Source of the DNA: Victivallis lenta
Lineage (GTDB): Bacteria; Verrucomicrobiota; Lentisphaeria; Victivallales; Victivallaceae
Assembly (NCBI RefSeq): GCF_009695545.1
Contig: NZ_VUNS01000017.1
Coordinates: 1-64,000, forward strand
Reading direction: 5' to 3'
DNA: 64,000 nucleotides
Shown: piece after piece, positions 15,536 through 26,000 of the stretch
Layout of the letters: every line of letters starts with the position of its first letter
Position numbering within the stretch: the first letter of the stretch is position 1
The notes under the pieces: generated by a model
What the model saw: only the letters and a program-made list of their open reading frames with translations
The model's database searches: none
Told to the model about the DNA's origin: nothing
Translations under genes and position numbers: made by a program

Positions 15536-17653
15536 ATGAATAGATTTTTGAATCGCCCGATCAGGGTTCCGGCGGAATATGGCGGCGAGGAGCTCCGGGC
15601 AATGGCCGGCCGGGATGACAAGCCCGGCCGCGAGCCGAAGGGAGGGCGTCGGGAGCCCGCGGCGGACCGCAGCCGGATGCCGCAGCGCTCAAGCCGGGCG
15701 GCTCTCGTCTGGCTGATCCTTTTCCTGGCGCTGGCAAGTCTGCTGCTGTTCAAGAACTACGGGCCGGCCAAGGTGAGGGAGTTTTCGCAGAGCGAGTTCG
15801 AAACCCGCCTGGCCGAAAAGCAGATCCGGTCGGTTGAACTGACCTACGAGAACGGCATGGTCATGGTCGGCGAGGGGCGGTACAAGGCTCCGGCCGCCGC
15901 GTCTTTGCCGGTCACCACCACGCCGGTGCAGGCTCCGCGCGAAAGCGAAGAGGCTGTGAAGAGTGCGGCCGGCGGCGAGCTGGAGCTGTTCAAGACCCGT
16001 GTCGTCTATACCGACGAGCTCAGCCGCCTCCTGAAGGAGAGCGGTGCGAACGTGATCATCCGGCCGAATAACTCGGGCTTCTGGAATTTCATCCTGATCG
16101 GCGTTCTGCCGCTTCTGCTCGTGATCGGTTTCATTTATTTCTTCTCGATGCGGCAGATGCGCGCCTCCGGACGCGGCGCCATGGACTTCGGCAAGAGCAA
16201 GGCGCGGATGATTCCTCCGGATGAGCTGAATGTCCACTTCGACGATATCGCCGGCGCGGATGAGGCGAAGGAGGAGATCCGCGAGATCGTCGATTACCTG
16301 AAGGACCCGCTGCGGTTCCAGCTGGTCGGCGGCCAGATTCCGAAAGGGTGCCTGATCGTCGGCGAACCCGGCACCGGCAAAACGCTGATGGCGAAGGCCG
16401 TGGCCTGCGAAGCCGGGGTGCCGTTCTTTTCGATCAGCGGTTCCGATTTTGTGGAGATGTTCGTCGGCGTCGGCGCGAGCCGGGTGCGCGACATGTTCGA
16501 ACAGGCGCGCAAGAATACGCCCTGTCTGCTGTTCATCGACGAGATCGATGCGGTCGGCCGTTCCCGCTTCTCCGGCTGGGGCGGCGGCCACGACGAACGC
16601 GAGCAGACGCTGAACGCGATGCTCGTCGAGATGGACGGCCTCGAGAGCCGGACCGGCGTTATCGTGCTGGCCGCGACGAACCGTCCGGATGTGCTGGACC
16701 CTGCGCTGCTGCGTCCCGGCCGGTTTGACCGGCAGGTCGTGATGGATCTGCCGGACATCGTCGGCCGCCGGCAGATTCTCGATGTGCATGTCAAAAAGAT
16801 CAAGACCGATGCGTCGGTCGATCTCGACGTCATGGCCCGGACCACGCCCGGCTTCAGCGGCGCGGATCTGGCGAACCTCTGCAACGAAGCCGCGCTGCTC
16901 GCCGCCCGCTACAATCGCGAGGCGGTCACGCAGGCCGATATGGAAGAGGCGCGCGACAAGGTCAGCTACGGCCGCGAGCGGCGCAGCCGCCGGATCACGG
17001 ACCGGGAGCGGAAGCTTACTGCCTACCACGAGGCCGGCCATGCGCTGGTGGCGCTGCACAACAGATACGCGACGCCGCTGCACAAGGTCACGATCATTCC
17101 GCGCGGGCAGGCCTATCTCGGCGCGACCTTCTCGATGCCGAAGGAGGACGCCTACACGCGCAGCAAGCTTGAGCTCGAAGCCGACATGGAGATGACGATG
17201 GGCGGCCGTGCGGCGGAAGAGATCGTCATCGGCGACATTACGACCGGCGCCTCGAGCGACATCAACCACCTGAGCCGGATCGCCCGGCTGATGGTCTGCA
17301 TGTACGGCATGAGCGAGAAGCTCGGGCCGATCAAGTACGGCAACTTCCCGTCGCATCCGCATATGCGGATCGACATGCCGCCCGAAGATGCGGTCAGCCC
17401 CGAAACGGCGCGCGAGATCGATCTCGAGATCCGCCGGATTTCGGAACGGGCGATGCAGTCGGCGCGCGATTGCCTGAATACGCACCGCGACGAGCTCGAA
17501 AAGCTTGCGCAGGCGCTGCTGGAACGCGAGACGCTCTCGATCGACGAGATCAACGAGCTGCTCGGCCGCAAACCGGAGCCGGACGATACCGGACGCCCGG
17601 AAACCACACTCCGCCCGACGGAAGACGATGGAACTGCCGAGCAGGGCCTTTAA
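15536..17653 (+). CDS. ftsH: ATP-dependent zinc metalloprotease FtsH
   Basis: This 705-residue membrane AAA protease has a basic disordered N-terminus (1-55) and a first membrane helix (about 58-76). A short periplasmic domain and a second membrane helix (about 182-205, [19 protein letters not shown]) follow. Walker A is GEPGTGKT (276-283), Walker B LLFIDEID, then [19 protein letters not shown]. The zinc site is HEAGH (498-502), with the third ligand in [18 protein letters not shown]. It degrades membrane and soluble proteins at the inner membrane. The start at 15536 is chosen for its Met followed by a family-like N-terminus; an in-frame ATG at 15488 is possible. The 240 nt upstream hold no gene. 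Confidence 0.95.
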   Translation: MNRFLNRPIRVPAEYGGEELRAMAGRDDKPGREPKGGRREPAADRSRMPQRSSRAALVWLILFLALASLLLFKNYGPAKVREFSQSEFETRLAEKQIRSVELTYENGMVMVGEGRYKAPAAASLPVTTTPVQAPRESEEAVKSAAGGELELFKTRVVYTDELSRLLKESGANVIIRPNNSGFWNFILIGVLPLLLVIGFIYFFSMRQMRASGRGAMDFGKSKARMIPPDELNVHFDDIAGADEAKEEIREIVDYLKDPLRFQLVGGQIPKGCLIVGEPGTGKTLMAKAVACEAGVPFFSISGSDFVEMFVGVGASRVRDMFEQARKNTPCLLFIDEIDAVGRSRFSGWGGGHDEREQTLNAMLVEMDGLESRTGVIVLAATNRPDVLDPALLRPGRFDRQVVMDLPDIVGRRQILDVHVKKIKTDASVDLDVMARTTPGFSGADLANLCNEAALLAARYNREAVTQADMEEARDKVSYGRERRSRRITDRERKLTAYHEAGHALVALHNRYATPLHKVTIIPRGQAYLGATFSMPKEDAYTRSKLELEADMEMTMGGRAAEEIVIGDITTGASSDINHLSRIARLMVCMYGMSEKLGPIKYGNFPSHPHMRIDMPPEDAVSPETAREIDLEIRRISERAMQSARDCLNTHRDELEKLAQALLERETLSIDEINELLGRKPEPDDTGRPETTLRPTEDDGTAEQGL

Positions 17654-17939
17654 GGCGGTTGACGGCGGCACGCTGCTGGTGTGCCGGGTTCAGCCCGGCG
17701 CATCGAAAAGCGGGATCGCGGGCGCTTACGGCGAAGATTGCGTGAAGATTACCCTGGCTTCGCCGCCGGTGGACGGCAAGGCGAACCAGGCGCTCTGCCG
17801 CCTGATCGCCGAGCTGTGCGGAGTGCCGAAGGGACGGGTCGAAATCGCTTCCGGTCACGCTTCGCGCAGCAAGGCGCTCCGAATTGCAGGAATCCCGCCC
17901 GGAGAGCTCCGGGCGTTATTATCAGAGGAAATGAAATGA
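17628..17939 (+). CDS. DUF167 (YggU-like) protein
   Basis: This 103-residue protein has the DUF167 core: CRVQPGASKSGIAG, CVKITLASPPVDGKANQAL and KGRVEIASGHASRSKALRI. The family is small, soluble and widespread; its biochemical role is unknown. It overlaps the end of ftsH by 26 nt and the following mutase gene by 4 nt (ATGA), so all three are translationally linked. Confidence 0.88.
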   Translation: MELPSRAFKAVDGGTLLVCRVQPGASKSGIAGAYGEDCVKITLASPPVDGKANQALCRLIAELCGVPKGRVEIASGHASRSKALRIAGIPPGELRALLSEEMK

Positions 17940-19147
17940 ATCGCAAAGCAGTAATTTTTCTTGCCGACGGCATGGCGGACGAGCCGCTCGAGGAGCTCGG
18001 CGGCAAAACTCCGCTGGAGGCTGTCGACACACCGGCGATGGATTCAATCGCCGCGCGGGGGGTGAACGGAACCTTTCTGACCTTGCCGGAGGGATTGCCT
18101 ACATCGTCGGATGTGGCGAATATGTCGGTGCTCGGATTTTATCCGGAGCGGAACTATCCGGGACGCGGGCCGATCGAGGCGGTGAGCCAGGAGATTCCGC
18201 TCCGGGACGACGATGTCGCCTTCCGCTGCAATCTGGTTTATGCCTCGAACGACGGGGTGCTGCGCGACTATTCGTCCGGCCATATCGACAACCGGGTCTC
18301 GGCGCAGCTGATGGCGGATCTGCAGGAGAAGTTCGGCAATGACGACGTGACGTTTCATCCCGGCGTCAGCTACCGGAATCTGCTGGTTCTGCACGGGAAG
18401 AAATTTTCGGACAAGGTCAACTATTTCAAGCCGGATTCGTCGCAGGACATTCCGCTGGCGGAGCTGCCGCTGACTCCGGCCGACGATTCGCCGGAAGCGG
18501 CGTACACCGTCGAATTCCTGAATCGGCTCTGCGCGCTGAGCGCGGCGTTTCTCGCCGCCCATCCGTTGAATGCCGGGAAGGAAGCCCCTGCGAACCGGAT
18601 CTGGCCGTGGAGTCCCGGCCGCCGCCCCGATCTTCCGTCCTTCTCCGGATATTATTCCGGGCGCCGCGGCGCGATCATCAGCGCGGTGGATGTGATCAAG
18701 GGCATCGGAAAATGCACGAAGATGACGGTAATTGAAGTTCCGGGCGCGACCGGTTTCATCGATACGAATTATGACGGGAAGGTCAAGGCGGCGCTGGCGG
18801 CGCTGGTCGACCACGATCTGGTCTATCTGCATGTCGAGGCGATCGACGAGTGTTCGCACCTCGGCGACCTGAAGCTCAAGATGCAGGCGATCGGAGATTT
18901 CGATTCGAAGATCGTCGCGCCGGTGCTGAAGGCGCTGGAAGGCAAGCCGATCAATTTTGCGGTCCTGCCGGACCACCCGGTGCCGATCAAGCTGCGGAAA
19001 CACACGAGAACGCCGGTTCCGCTGGCTGTCTGCGGCCCGGATTTCGAGCCGGACGAGGTTCAGCAGTTCTGCGAGCGGCTGGCGCCGACCGGAAAGCTCG
19101 GCTTCCTGAAAGGCGACGAGCTTGTGAAAAAGCTGCTCGGGCTGTAA
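17936..19147 (+). CDS. apgM: Cofactor-independent phosphoglycerate mutase (ApgM type)
   Basis: The 403-residue protein matches the archaeal-type 2,3-bisphosphoglycerate-independent mutase. It has KAVIFLADGMADEP (metal Asp), GLPTSSDVANMSVLG (catalytic Ser region), GRGPIEAVSQ, RGAIISAVDVIKGIG, HVEAIDECSHLGD and VLPDHPVPI (C-terminal metal ligands). It interconverts 3- and 2-phosphoglycerate in glycolysis. A CTKMTVIEVPGATGFIDTNY segment is typical of the subfamily. The start overlaps the DUF167 stop. A terminator follows at 19208-19235. Confidence 0.9.
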   Translation: MNRKAVIFLADGMADEPLEELGGKTPLEAVDTPAMDSIAARGVNGTFLTLPEGLPTSSDVANMSVLGFYPERNYPGRGPIEAVSQEIPLRDDDVAFRCNLVYASNDGVLRDYSSGHIDNRVSAQLMADLQEKFGNDDVTFHPGVSYRNLLVLHGKKFSDKVNYFKPDSSQDIPLAELPLTPADDSPEAAYTVEFLNRLCALSAAFLAAHPLNAGKEAPANRIWPWSPGRRPDLPSFSGYYSGRRGAIISAVDVIKGIGKCTKMTVIEVPGATGFIDTNYDGKVKAALAALVDHDLVYLHVEAIDECSHLGDLKLKMQAIGDFDSKIVAPVLKALEGKPINFAVLPDHPVPIKLRKHTRTPVPLAVCGPDFEPDEVQQFCERLAPTGKLGFLKGDELVKKLLGL

Positions 19148-19207
19148 GCGGAGGCCGCGGGGCGGCAGGGCGGACAATTTCAGCCGCCGGAAACTGCCCT
19201 GTCCTGA

Positions 19208-19235
19208 GGGCGCAATGAAAATTGCGTCCTTTTTT
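19208..19235 (+). terminator. Rho-independent terminator after apgM
   Basis: Stem 19208-19216 / 19221-19229 (one G-U pair) with a GAAA tetraloop at 19217-19220, followed by six T residues (19230-19235). The rest of 19148-19433 holds no recognisable gene. Confidence 0.8.
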
Positions 19236-19433
19236 CGTGGGCGCGAAACGTGGGAAAGCCGCGCGTCTTCCGCCGCCGTAACGGCCCAATCACCTGCGCA
19301 AGCGTTTTGAGAAACTGTTTTTCCGCTTTCGGCCGGAGTTTGCCGCGCGGCCGGCACCGGCGTTCTGCCGCTCGGGAGGGGGGAAAGGGGCGCGGCATAC
19401 CTCCTCCGGGCCCCCCGGCTTACGGTACGGCCG

Positions 19434-19727
19434 TCAGCGTTTCTCCGCCCCGATCTGCGGCGGGGGCTCATCCGGCAGATCGACAACTTCCGCGTCGATT
19501 ACCGCTTCGCTCGCCCGCACTTCGCGCTCCGGTTCCGGATCGGCTTCCGGCGGCCGCGGATGCATCCCCGCTCCGGGCCGGAAGCGGTTCATATAAACGA
19601 TCCGCCGCCCGGTCAGCATCTGGATGAACAGGACCAGCAGCAGCGGCAGCAGAATCACCGGCAGGAACAGGATGAAAACAAAAGCCAATATCCCGCAGGT
19701 GATATAGTTTCCGATACTTCGACTCAT
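19434..19727 (-). CDS. Small membrane protein of unknown function
   Basis: The 97-residue product begins with two closely spaced hydrophobic segments (about 8-40: NYITCGILAFVFILFLP, VILLPLLLVLFIQML). It ends in an acidic, Pro/Glu-rich cytoplasmic tail. No family is recognised. It starts 9 nt after trmL, so it is the last gene of the rsmB-trmL operon. The first Met and the position make it likely to be real. Confidence 0.6.
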   Translation of the reverse strand: MSRSIGNYITCGILAFVFILFLPVILLPLLLVLFIQMLTGRRIVYMNRFRPGAGMHPRPPEADPEPEREVRASEAVIDAEVVDLPDEPPPQIGAEKR

Positions 19728-19736
19728 ATCAACTCC

Positions 19737-20210
19737 TCAGTTGGCCGCGGCCCGGCATCTCCTCTGCCGCAGCGCTTCATACAATACAATACTCGCCGCA
19801 TTCGCAAGATTCAAGCTCCGATGGAACTTTCCCTCCATCGGAATCAGCACCAGCCGTTTGCGGTAGCGTTCGTAAAATTCCGGCGGCAGTCCGCTCGACT
19901 CCCGGCCGAACACCATATAGCACCCTTCCGGGTACGGGACATCCCAATAGCTTGTTTCGCCCTTCGTCGAGATGAAGTGCATGACCGCCCCGGGATGGGC
20001 CGCCAGAAACTCCTCCCAGTTCTCGTAAACCGCCAGGTCGAGGTGCGGCCAGTAATCCATTCCGGCCCGCTTCAGGTGCTTCTCGTCGAGCGAAAAGCCG
20101 AGCGGCTTGACCAGATGCAGTTTCGTGTCGGTCGAAACGCAGAGCCGGCCGATCGTGCCGGTGTTCTGCGGAATCTCCGGCGCGAACAGAACAAGGTTGA
20201 ACGGCTTCAT
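19737..20210 (-). CDS. trmL: tRNA (cytidine(34)-2'-O)-methyltransferase
   Basis: This 157-residue SPOUT methyltransferase has NLVLFAPEIPQNTGTIGRLC at the N-terminus, KPLGFSLDEKHLKRAGMDYW, YMVFGRESSGLP (knot) and IPMEGKFHRSLNLANAASIVLYEALRQ at the C-terminus. This is the small TrmL/YibK form that methylates the wobble ribose of tRNA-Leu isoacceptors. The ATG overlaps the stop of the upstream rRNA methyltransferase gene (ATGA), so translation is coupled. Confidence 0.93.
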   Translation of the reverse strand: MKPFNLVLFAPEIPQNTGTIGRLCVSTDTKLHLVKPLGFSLDEKHLKRAGMDYWPHLDLAVYENWEEFLAAHPGAVMHFISTKGETSYWDVPYPEGCYMVFGRESSGLPPEFYERYRKRLVLIPMEGKFHRSLNLANAASIVLYEALRQRRCRAAAN

Positions 20211-21556
20211 GACTCCGCCTCCTTCCGGCGCAGCCGGGCGACGAACATCGAGTCGCAGTCGCCGTCGAAACTGCGGACCTGCAGCATCCCGCCGCACGGC
20301 TCCCCGGTGAGCGGGTGCTCGAACGGTTCAAACGCAAACTCTTCGTGCGAAGCGAGGAAGGCATCCACAACCCCTCCGTTTTCCCGCGGAAAAAGCGAAC
20401 AGGTCGCATAAATGAGCAGCCCGCCGGAACGCACTGCCGTCGAAGCGGCTTCGAGAATCCGCTGCTGGAGTGCGGCAGCCTCCTCGACATCCTCCGGTTT
20501 CAGTGTCCACCGCCCGTCCGGGTTCCGCCGCCAGACGCCGGAACAGCTGCACGGTGCATCGACCAGCACTCCGTCATAACCGCCGGCTTGTTTCCCTTTG
20601 AACGGTTTGCCGTCCCACTCCCGGGTGACGATATTCGGGAATCCGGCGCGGCGCGCGCGGATGCGCAGGTCGTCAAGCTTGTAGCTGCGGACGTCGCAGG
20701 CGACGACCGTGCCGGTGCGCTCCATCAGGTCGGCCAGCTCCAGCGTCTTGCCGCCGGCTCCGGCGCAGGCGTCGAGCCAGCGTTCGCCCGGCTTCGGCGC
20801 GGCTGCGAGCCCGATGCACTGGCTCGCCAGGTCCTGCACCTCGAACTCCCCGCGCCGGAATGAGTCGAGCGTGTAAAGATTGACCTTCGGATTTTCTACG
20901 GCGAAGGCGTTTGCGATCCGCGGATGGCGGCGCAGCGCCAGTCCGCAGCTCTGGAGCTCGGCGGCCAGCCGGTCGCGGTCGCGCGTCTGGAGCCGCAGCC
21001 ACATCGGCGGGCGCCGCCGCAGGTCGGCCAGGAAACGGTCGGCCGGGAAATCCGGCGGCAGCAGCGGAAGGACCCACTCCGGCACCAGGTCGGAGTCCCG
21101 GAACGTTGCGGAACTCCCGAACACCGCAGCCAGCGCCGCCGCCCGGGCCAGGTACGGGGAGGCCGCATCCGGCTCCGGCTTCGGCCACGGGATGCCGAGC
21201 TCCGCAGCCAGTACGCCGGCCTGCTGCAGATTCGTCCCCTCCAGGTAGAGTGCGGCGAAAATCAGCGCGTCGAGCTCGACCCGGCCGATGCGGATCTCCC
21301 CAGACTCAAGCCCGGCGCGCCGCTCTTCCGGCAGAAATTTGCGGAGCACTCCCCAGCCGCGCAGCAGCGCGTAGACCGATTCGCTGATGAACTGCCGGTC
21401 ACGCGATCCGAGCTGCCGGTTTTCGCGGAAAAAGCCCGACAGCGCCCGGTCGGCCGGACGCCGCCCCCCGAACACCGCTTCCAGCACGGCGCGCGCCGCA
21501 TTGCCGCACGACTTCATCTGGGAACGGAACTTTTTCGCATTCAAATCTCCAGCCAC
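20207..21556 (-). CDS. RsmB/NOP2-family RNA (cytosine-5)-methyltransferase
   Basis: I place the start at GTG 21556 (VAGDLNAKKF), which has GGGAG 9 nt upstream, giving 449 residues; the Met at 21517 lacks a ribosome site. A helical N-terminal NusB-like region (about 15-150) leads to the methyltransferase domain: WLDACAGAGGKTLELADLM (SAM motif I), ACDVRSYKLDDL, VDAPCSCSGVWRRNPDGRW (motif IV with the Pro-Cys) and LIYATCSLFPRENGGVV (motif VI with the catalytic Cys). It modifies 16S rRNA or tRNA. RsmB itself is the closest guess from the N-terminal domain. Confidence 0.88.
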   Translation of the reverse strand: MAGDLNAKKFRSQMKSCGNAARAVLEAVFGGRRPADRALSGFFRENRQLGSRDRQFISESVYALLRGWGVLRKFLPEERRAGLESGEIRIGRVELDALIFAALYLEGTNLQQAGVLAAELGIPWPKPEPDAASPYLARAAALAAVFGSSATFRDSDLVPEWVLPLLPPDFPADRFLADLRRRPPMWLRLQTRDRDRLAAELQSCGLALRRHPRIANAFAVENPKVNLYTLDSFRRGEFEVQDLASQCIGLAAAPKPGERWLDACAGAGGKTLELADLMERTGTVVACDVRSYKLDDLRIRARRAGFPNIVTREWDGKPFKGKQAGGYDGVLVDAPCSCSGVWRRNPDGRWTLKPEDVEEAAALQQRILEAASTAVRSGGLLIYATCSLFPRENGGVVDAFLASHEEFAFEPFEHPLTGEPCGGMLQVRSFDGDCDSMFVARLRRKEAES

Positions 21557-21796
21557 GATCGACACTCCCGGTTGTTTTGCAGTGATACGGATTATATAAC
21601 ATAACCCCGTATCGGCCTGTTTGCACAACGCAATTGCTGTTTTCAGATGAAAATATTTGAATTTTCCCCGATTCCGCATTATCGTAAAAACTCATCAGAA
21701 AACCATGCCCGCAGACAATAAAGCCGCCGTTCGGCACGTTGAGAAAGATATAGTGTGTCTGCGAGAGAACAATATCGGAAGGAAAACGTCACGGAA

Positions 21797-23035
21797 ATGA
21801 AGAAAACTCTGACCTGGCTTGTCGTGCTGGCGATTCTGGGCGGACTGGGCGCCGCCGTAGCCTGCCGCGCCTATCTGAACTCACAGGACGAAGCCGGCTC
21901 CAGGCCGAAAGGCCCTGCCGCAATCGCAATCGAAGCCGTCCTTCCGGAACATACCTCGATTCAGGACCGCCGCACCTTCACCGGAGCGCTGCGTTCGTGG
22001 TCGATCTTCGAAGTCGCGCCGAAGGTCGGCGGCAGGCTCGAGGCGATCCATTTCGATGTCGGCGACAGCATCTCCGGCGGTTCGGTCATTGCGAAAATCG
22101 AGGATATCGAATACAAACAGAGCGTCGACCAGTCGCAGGCCGATCTCGAGGTGGCCAAAGCGCAGATGCGGCAGGCCGAAGTCATGCTCGATCTGCGGCG
22201 GCGCGAATACGAACGCTACAAGGCGCTCGACGAGAAGAAGGCGACGACTCAGGCGCTGCTTGAATCGGCCGAAACCGCGTTCCATGCGCAGGAGGCCACT
22301 TACAATATGCAGCGGGCCGAAGTCAAGCGGCGCGAGGCGATCCTCGACAATGCGCTGCTCAAGCTCGGCGACTGCGTGATCACCGCCGACTGGCCGAGCG
22401 GGGCCAGACCGCGCTTCGTCGGTTCGCGCGTCGTCGATCAGGGGGCGCTGCTGAGTCCGAATCAGCCGATCCTGACCGTGGCCGAGCTCGATCCGCTGCG
22501 CGCGGTCATCTACGTGATCGAACGCTACTACCCGTATGTGAAGGCCGGGCAGGAGGCGCAGCTGACCACCGACGCTTATCCGGAGAGCAGATTCAAAGGC
22601 AAGGTCGCCCGCATTGCACAGCTGCTTGAGGACAATACCCGGCAGGCGGAGATTCAGCTTGAAATCCCGAATCCGGATCTGAAGCTGAAGCCCGGCATGT
22701 TTGTCCGGGTTCAGCTCGAATTTTCGTCGAAGGAGAACGCGGTCGTCGTCCCCCGCAATGCGATCGTGAAGCGCGAGGGACGGCAGGGCGTGTTCGTGAT
22801 CGATACGGCTGACGCGACGGCTCACTTCGTTCCGGTCGAACTCGGAATCGCCTCCGGGAACCGGGTCGAGATCACGTCGCCCGAACTCGACCGTCCCGTC
22901 GCCACGCTCGGCAACCACCTGCTGACCGACGGCGTTCCGGTGATCGTGCCGAAGCAGTTCCGGCCCGCCGCGCCGGAGGCGGATAAGGCGGCGGAGAGCG
23001 AGCCTGCCGCCGCCGAAGCCCCGGAACGGAAGTGA
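21797..23035 (+). CDS. RND efflux periplasmic adaptor (membrane fusion protein)
   Basis: The start is at 21797 (MKKTLTWLVVLAILGGLG, a signal or anchor sequence). The 412-residue protein has the usual hairpin of this family: beta-barrel/lipoyl FTGALRSWSIFEVAPKVGG and DVGDSISGGSVIAKIED, then a coiled-coil pair (about 110-185). A second lipoyl half and the barrel with VDQGALLSPNQPILTVAELD and MFVRVQLEFSSKENAVVVP follow. A Glu/Ala-rich tail closes it. It bridges the RND pump encoded 10 nt downstream with an outer-membrane channel, which is not in the window. Confidence 0.92.
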   Translation: MKKTLTWLVVLAILGGLGAAVACRAYLNSQDEAGSRPKGPAAIAIEAVLPEHTSIQDRRTFTGALRSWSIFEVAPKVGGRLEAIHFDVGDSISGGSVIAKIEDIEYKQSVDQSQADLEVAKAQMRQAEVMLDLRRREYERYKALDEKKATTQALLESAETAFHAQEATYNMQRAEVKRREAILDNALLKLGDCVITADWPSGARPRFVGSRVVDQGALLSPNQPILTVAELDPLRAVIYVIERYYPYVKAGQEAQLTTDAYPESRFKGKVARIAQLLEDNTRQAEIQLEIPNPDLKLKPGMFVRVQLEFSSKENAVVVPRNAIVKREGRQGVFVIDTADATAHFVPVELGIASGNRVEITSPELDRPVATLGNHLLTDGVPVIVPKQFRPAAPEADKAAESEPAAAEAPERK

Positions 23036-23045
23036 GGACCGCGGC

Positions 23046-26000
23046 ATGAACATCCCGGAATTCTGCGTCAAACGGCCGATTTTCATCTCGATGGTCAGCT
23101 GTATCGTGTTGATTCTCGGCGGCGTGGCGCTGTCGTATCTGCCGGTCGACCTGATGCCGGATATCACCTATCCCGGCGTCACCATCGTGACCACCTACGA
23201 GGACGCCAGTCCCGAAGAGGTCGAAGAGCTGATTTCGAAGAAGATCGAAACCGCGCTCTCGGCGGTCTCCGGCGTGAAGGAGATCACCTCCACCTCCGGC
23301 GAAGGATCGAGCAATGTGACCGTTTCGTTCAACTGGGGGACCAACCTCGACGCGGCGGTCTCCGACGTGCGCGACCGGCTCGACCGCGTCGAACCGCGGC
23401 TGCCGGATGACGCCGACAAGCCGATTCTCTATAAATTCGACTCGGCGAGCTCCCCGATCATGCGTATCGGCGTGGCGACCGATATCGACCTGCTCGATGC
23501 CCGCAAGCTCATCGAAGACCAGATCCAGTACCGGCTCGAACGCATCGACGGCGTCGCTTCGATCGAAATTCACGGCGGGCTCGAGCGCGAAATCCAGGTG
23601 CTGTTCGACGTCGACAAGGCGCGTATGCTCGACACTCAGCTTGAAAACGTGCTTTCGGTCCTCGAGAACGCGAACGTCACGACGCCGGCCGGCAACCTGC
23701 GCGAGGACCGTATCGAAGTCCGCGTCCGCACCCCCGGAACCTTTACCTCGGTCGAGCAGATCCGCGACACGGTCATCGCAACCGGCAAAAACGGCGAAAA
23801 GATCCGGCTCGGCGACGTGGCCGAAGTCATCGACACCCATAAGAAGGTGACCCGTTTCGTTCGCGTCAACGGTAAAAACGGCATCATGATTCAGGTCTAC
23901 AAGCAGTCCGGCGCAAACACCGTCAGCGTCGCGAACAGCGTTCTCAAGGAGATGGAGAAGCTGAACGTCGAGTTCGGGTCGCAGGTCAGGCTCAATGCGA
24001 TCATCAACTCCGCCGAGTATATCGAAAACTCGATCGCGGGCGTGGCCGACTCCGCGCTGACCGGCGGACTGCTGGCCATCATCGTGCTGTTTCTTTTTCT
24101 GCGCAACTTCGGCAGCACGATCGTCATCGGCATCAGCATCCCGATGTCGATCATCGCAACCTTCGCCCTGATCTATTTCTGCGGCTACAATCTGAACATC
24201 ATGACGCTCGGCGGGCTCGCGCTCGGCGTCGGCATGCTCGTCGACAACTCGATCGTCGTGCTCGAAAACATCACCCGGCTGCGGGACAACGGCATGCCGC
24301 CCGACGAGGCGGCGATCAAGGGAGCCAGTGAAGTCGCCATCGCGATCACGGCCAGCACGCTGACCACGCTCGCCGTCTTTCTGCCGCTGCTTTTCATGGA
24401 GGGGATGGCCGGCGTCATGTTCAAACAGTTTTCGAGCGTGGTGACCTTCTCGCTGACCTGCTCGCTCTTCACGGCGATCACGCTTGTGCCGATGATGGCG
24501 GCCAAGTGCCTGAGCTCGAGTTTCAGCGTGGACGACCCGAATCTCTCCCCGCTCAAGCGGGTTCTCGCCTCGACCGAGTATTTCCAGCGCTGGCTCGAAC
24601 GGCTCTACGGCGGCGCGCTTGATGTCGTGCTGCGCCGCCGCTGGCTTTTCATTGCCGCGCTGGTGCTGCTCGTCGCCTCGGTCGTGCCGCTGGTCTGGTC
24701 CATCGGGACGGAGCTCATGCCGAAGGCGGATGAGGGGGAAGTCCGCGTTTTTCTCGAAATGGAGGTCGGCACAAGTCCCGAAGTGGTCAACGAAATGGTG
24801 AAATCCACCGAGGATGTGATCCGGGAGGTCTGCGGCGACGACATGAACGGCTGGGTCACCTTTGCGGGAGCCTCAAGCTGGCGCGCCTCCGGCGGCCATA
24901 AGGCGAATTACAACATCCGCCTGAAGCCGCGCACCCGGCGCGAACGTTCGGACCAGCAGATCGCGGAGGAGCTCGACAAGCGGTTCAAGGGGTGGCCCGG
25001 AACGGTGTTCCGCGTCCGCGCCGGGCAGGGGCTTTTCTCCCGCATGATGGGGGCGGGCAGCGGCGAAGGCGTGGCGGTCGAAATCCGCGGCTACGACTTC
25101 GACGTGGCCGCCGCGCTTGCGGCGCAGGTCAGCCGGGCGATGGAATCGGTCAAGGGCATCACCGACGTGAAGCTCTCCCGCGATCTCGGCGTGCCGGAGG
25201 ACCGGCTCTATATCGACCGCGACAAGGCCAACGACCTCGGCGTGCCGGTCAGGCAGGTGGCCGAGGCGCTCCGTACGATCCTGGCCGGTTCCGAGGCCGG
25301 GGAGTTCCGGGAGGACGGCGACGAATACACGATTCTCGTCAAGGTCAAGGACGCCGATCTCCTGACGCTCGACCAGATCCTCGACCTCTCGATGCGCAAC
25401 GACAAGGGGGAGCTCATCGTGCTGCGGAACCTCATCGATTACGACCGGGTCATGGGCCCGGTCAACATCGAGCGGAAAAATCAGGAGCGTGTGCTGACCG
25501 TCGGCGGCAACATCCTGAACCGCGACCTCGGCTCGGTCGTGGCGGATATTCAGGAAAAGCTGACCGAAATTCCGATGCCGCCGTCGTTCTCGCTGCTTTT
25601 CTCGGGTGATTACGAGGATCAGCAGGAGTCGTTCCGGGAGCTCATGTTCGCATTCGTGCTCGCGCTCGTGCTGGTTTACATGGTCATGGCGTGCCAGTTC
25701 GAGTCGCTGCGCGATCCGCTGGTGGTCATGTTCTCGGTGCCGCTGGCGGGGTTCGGCGTGATTCTCGCGCTTTATCTGACGAAGACGACCTTCAACATGC
25801 AGTCCTTCATCGGCTGCATCATGCTGGCCGGAATTGTGGTGAACAACGCGATCCTGCTGGTGGATACGGCCAATCTGCTGCGGCGCGAAGGACTCCCGCT
25901 CGACCGGGCGATCCGTGAAGCCGGAACGCGCCGTTTGCGGCCGATCCTCATGACCACGCTGACCACGGTGCTCGGGCTGTTGCCGCTCGCGCTCGGTTTC

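Noticed and set aside
15689-17671. Minus-strand open frame opposite ftsH
   Set aside because: Antisense shadow of an unmistakable FtsH with Walker and HEAGH motifs.
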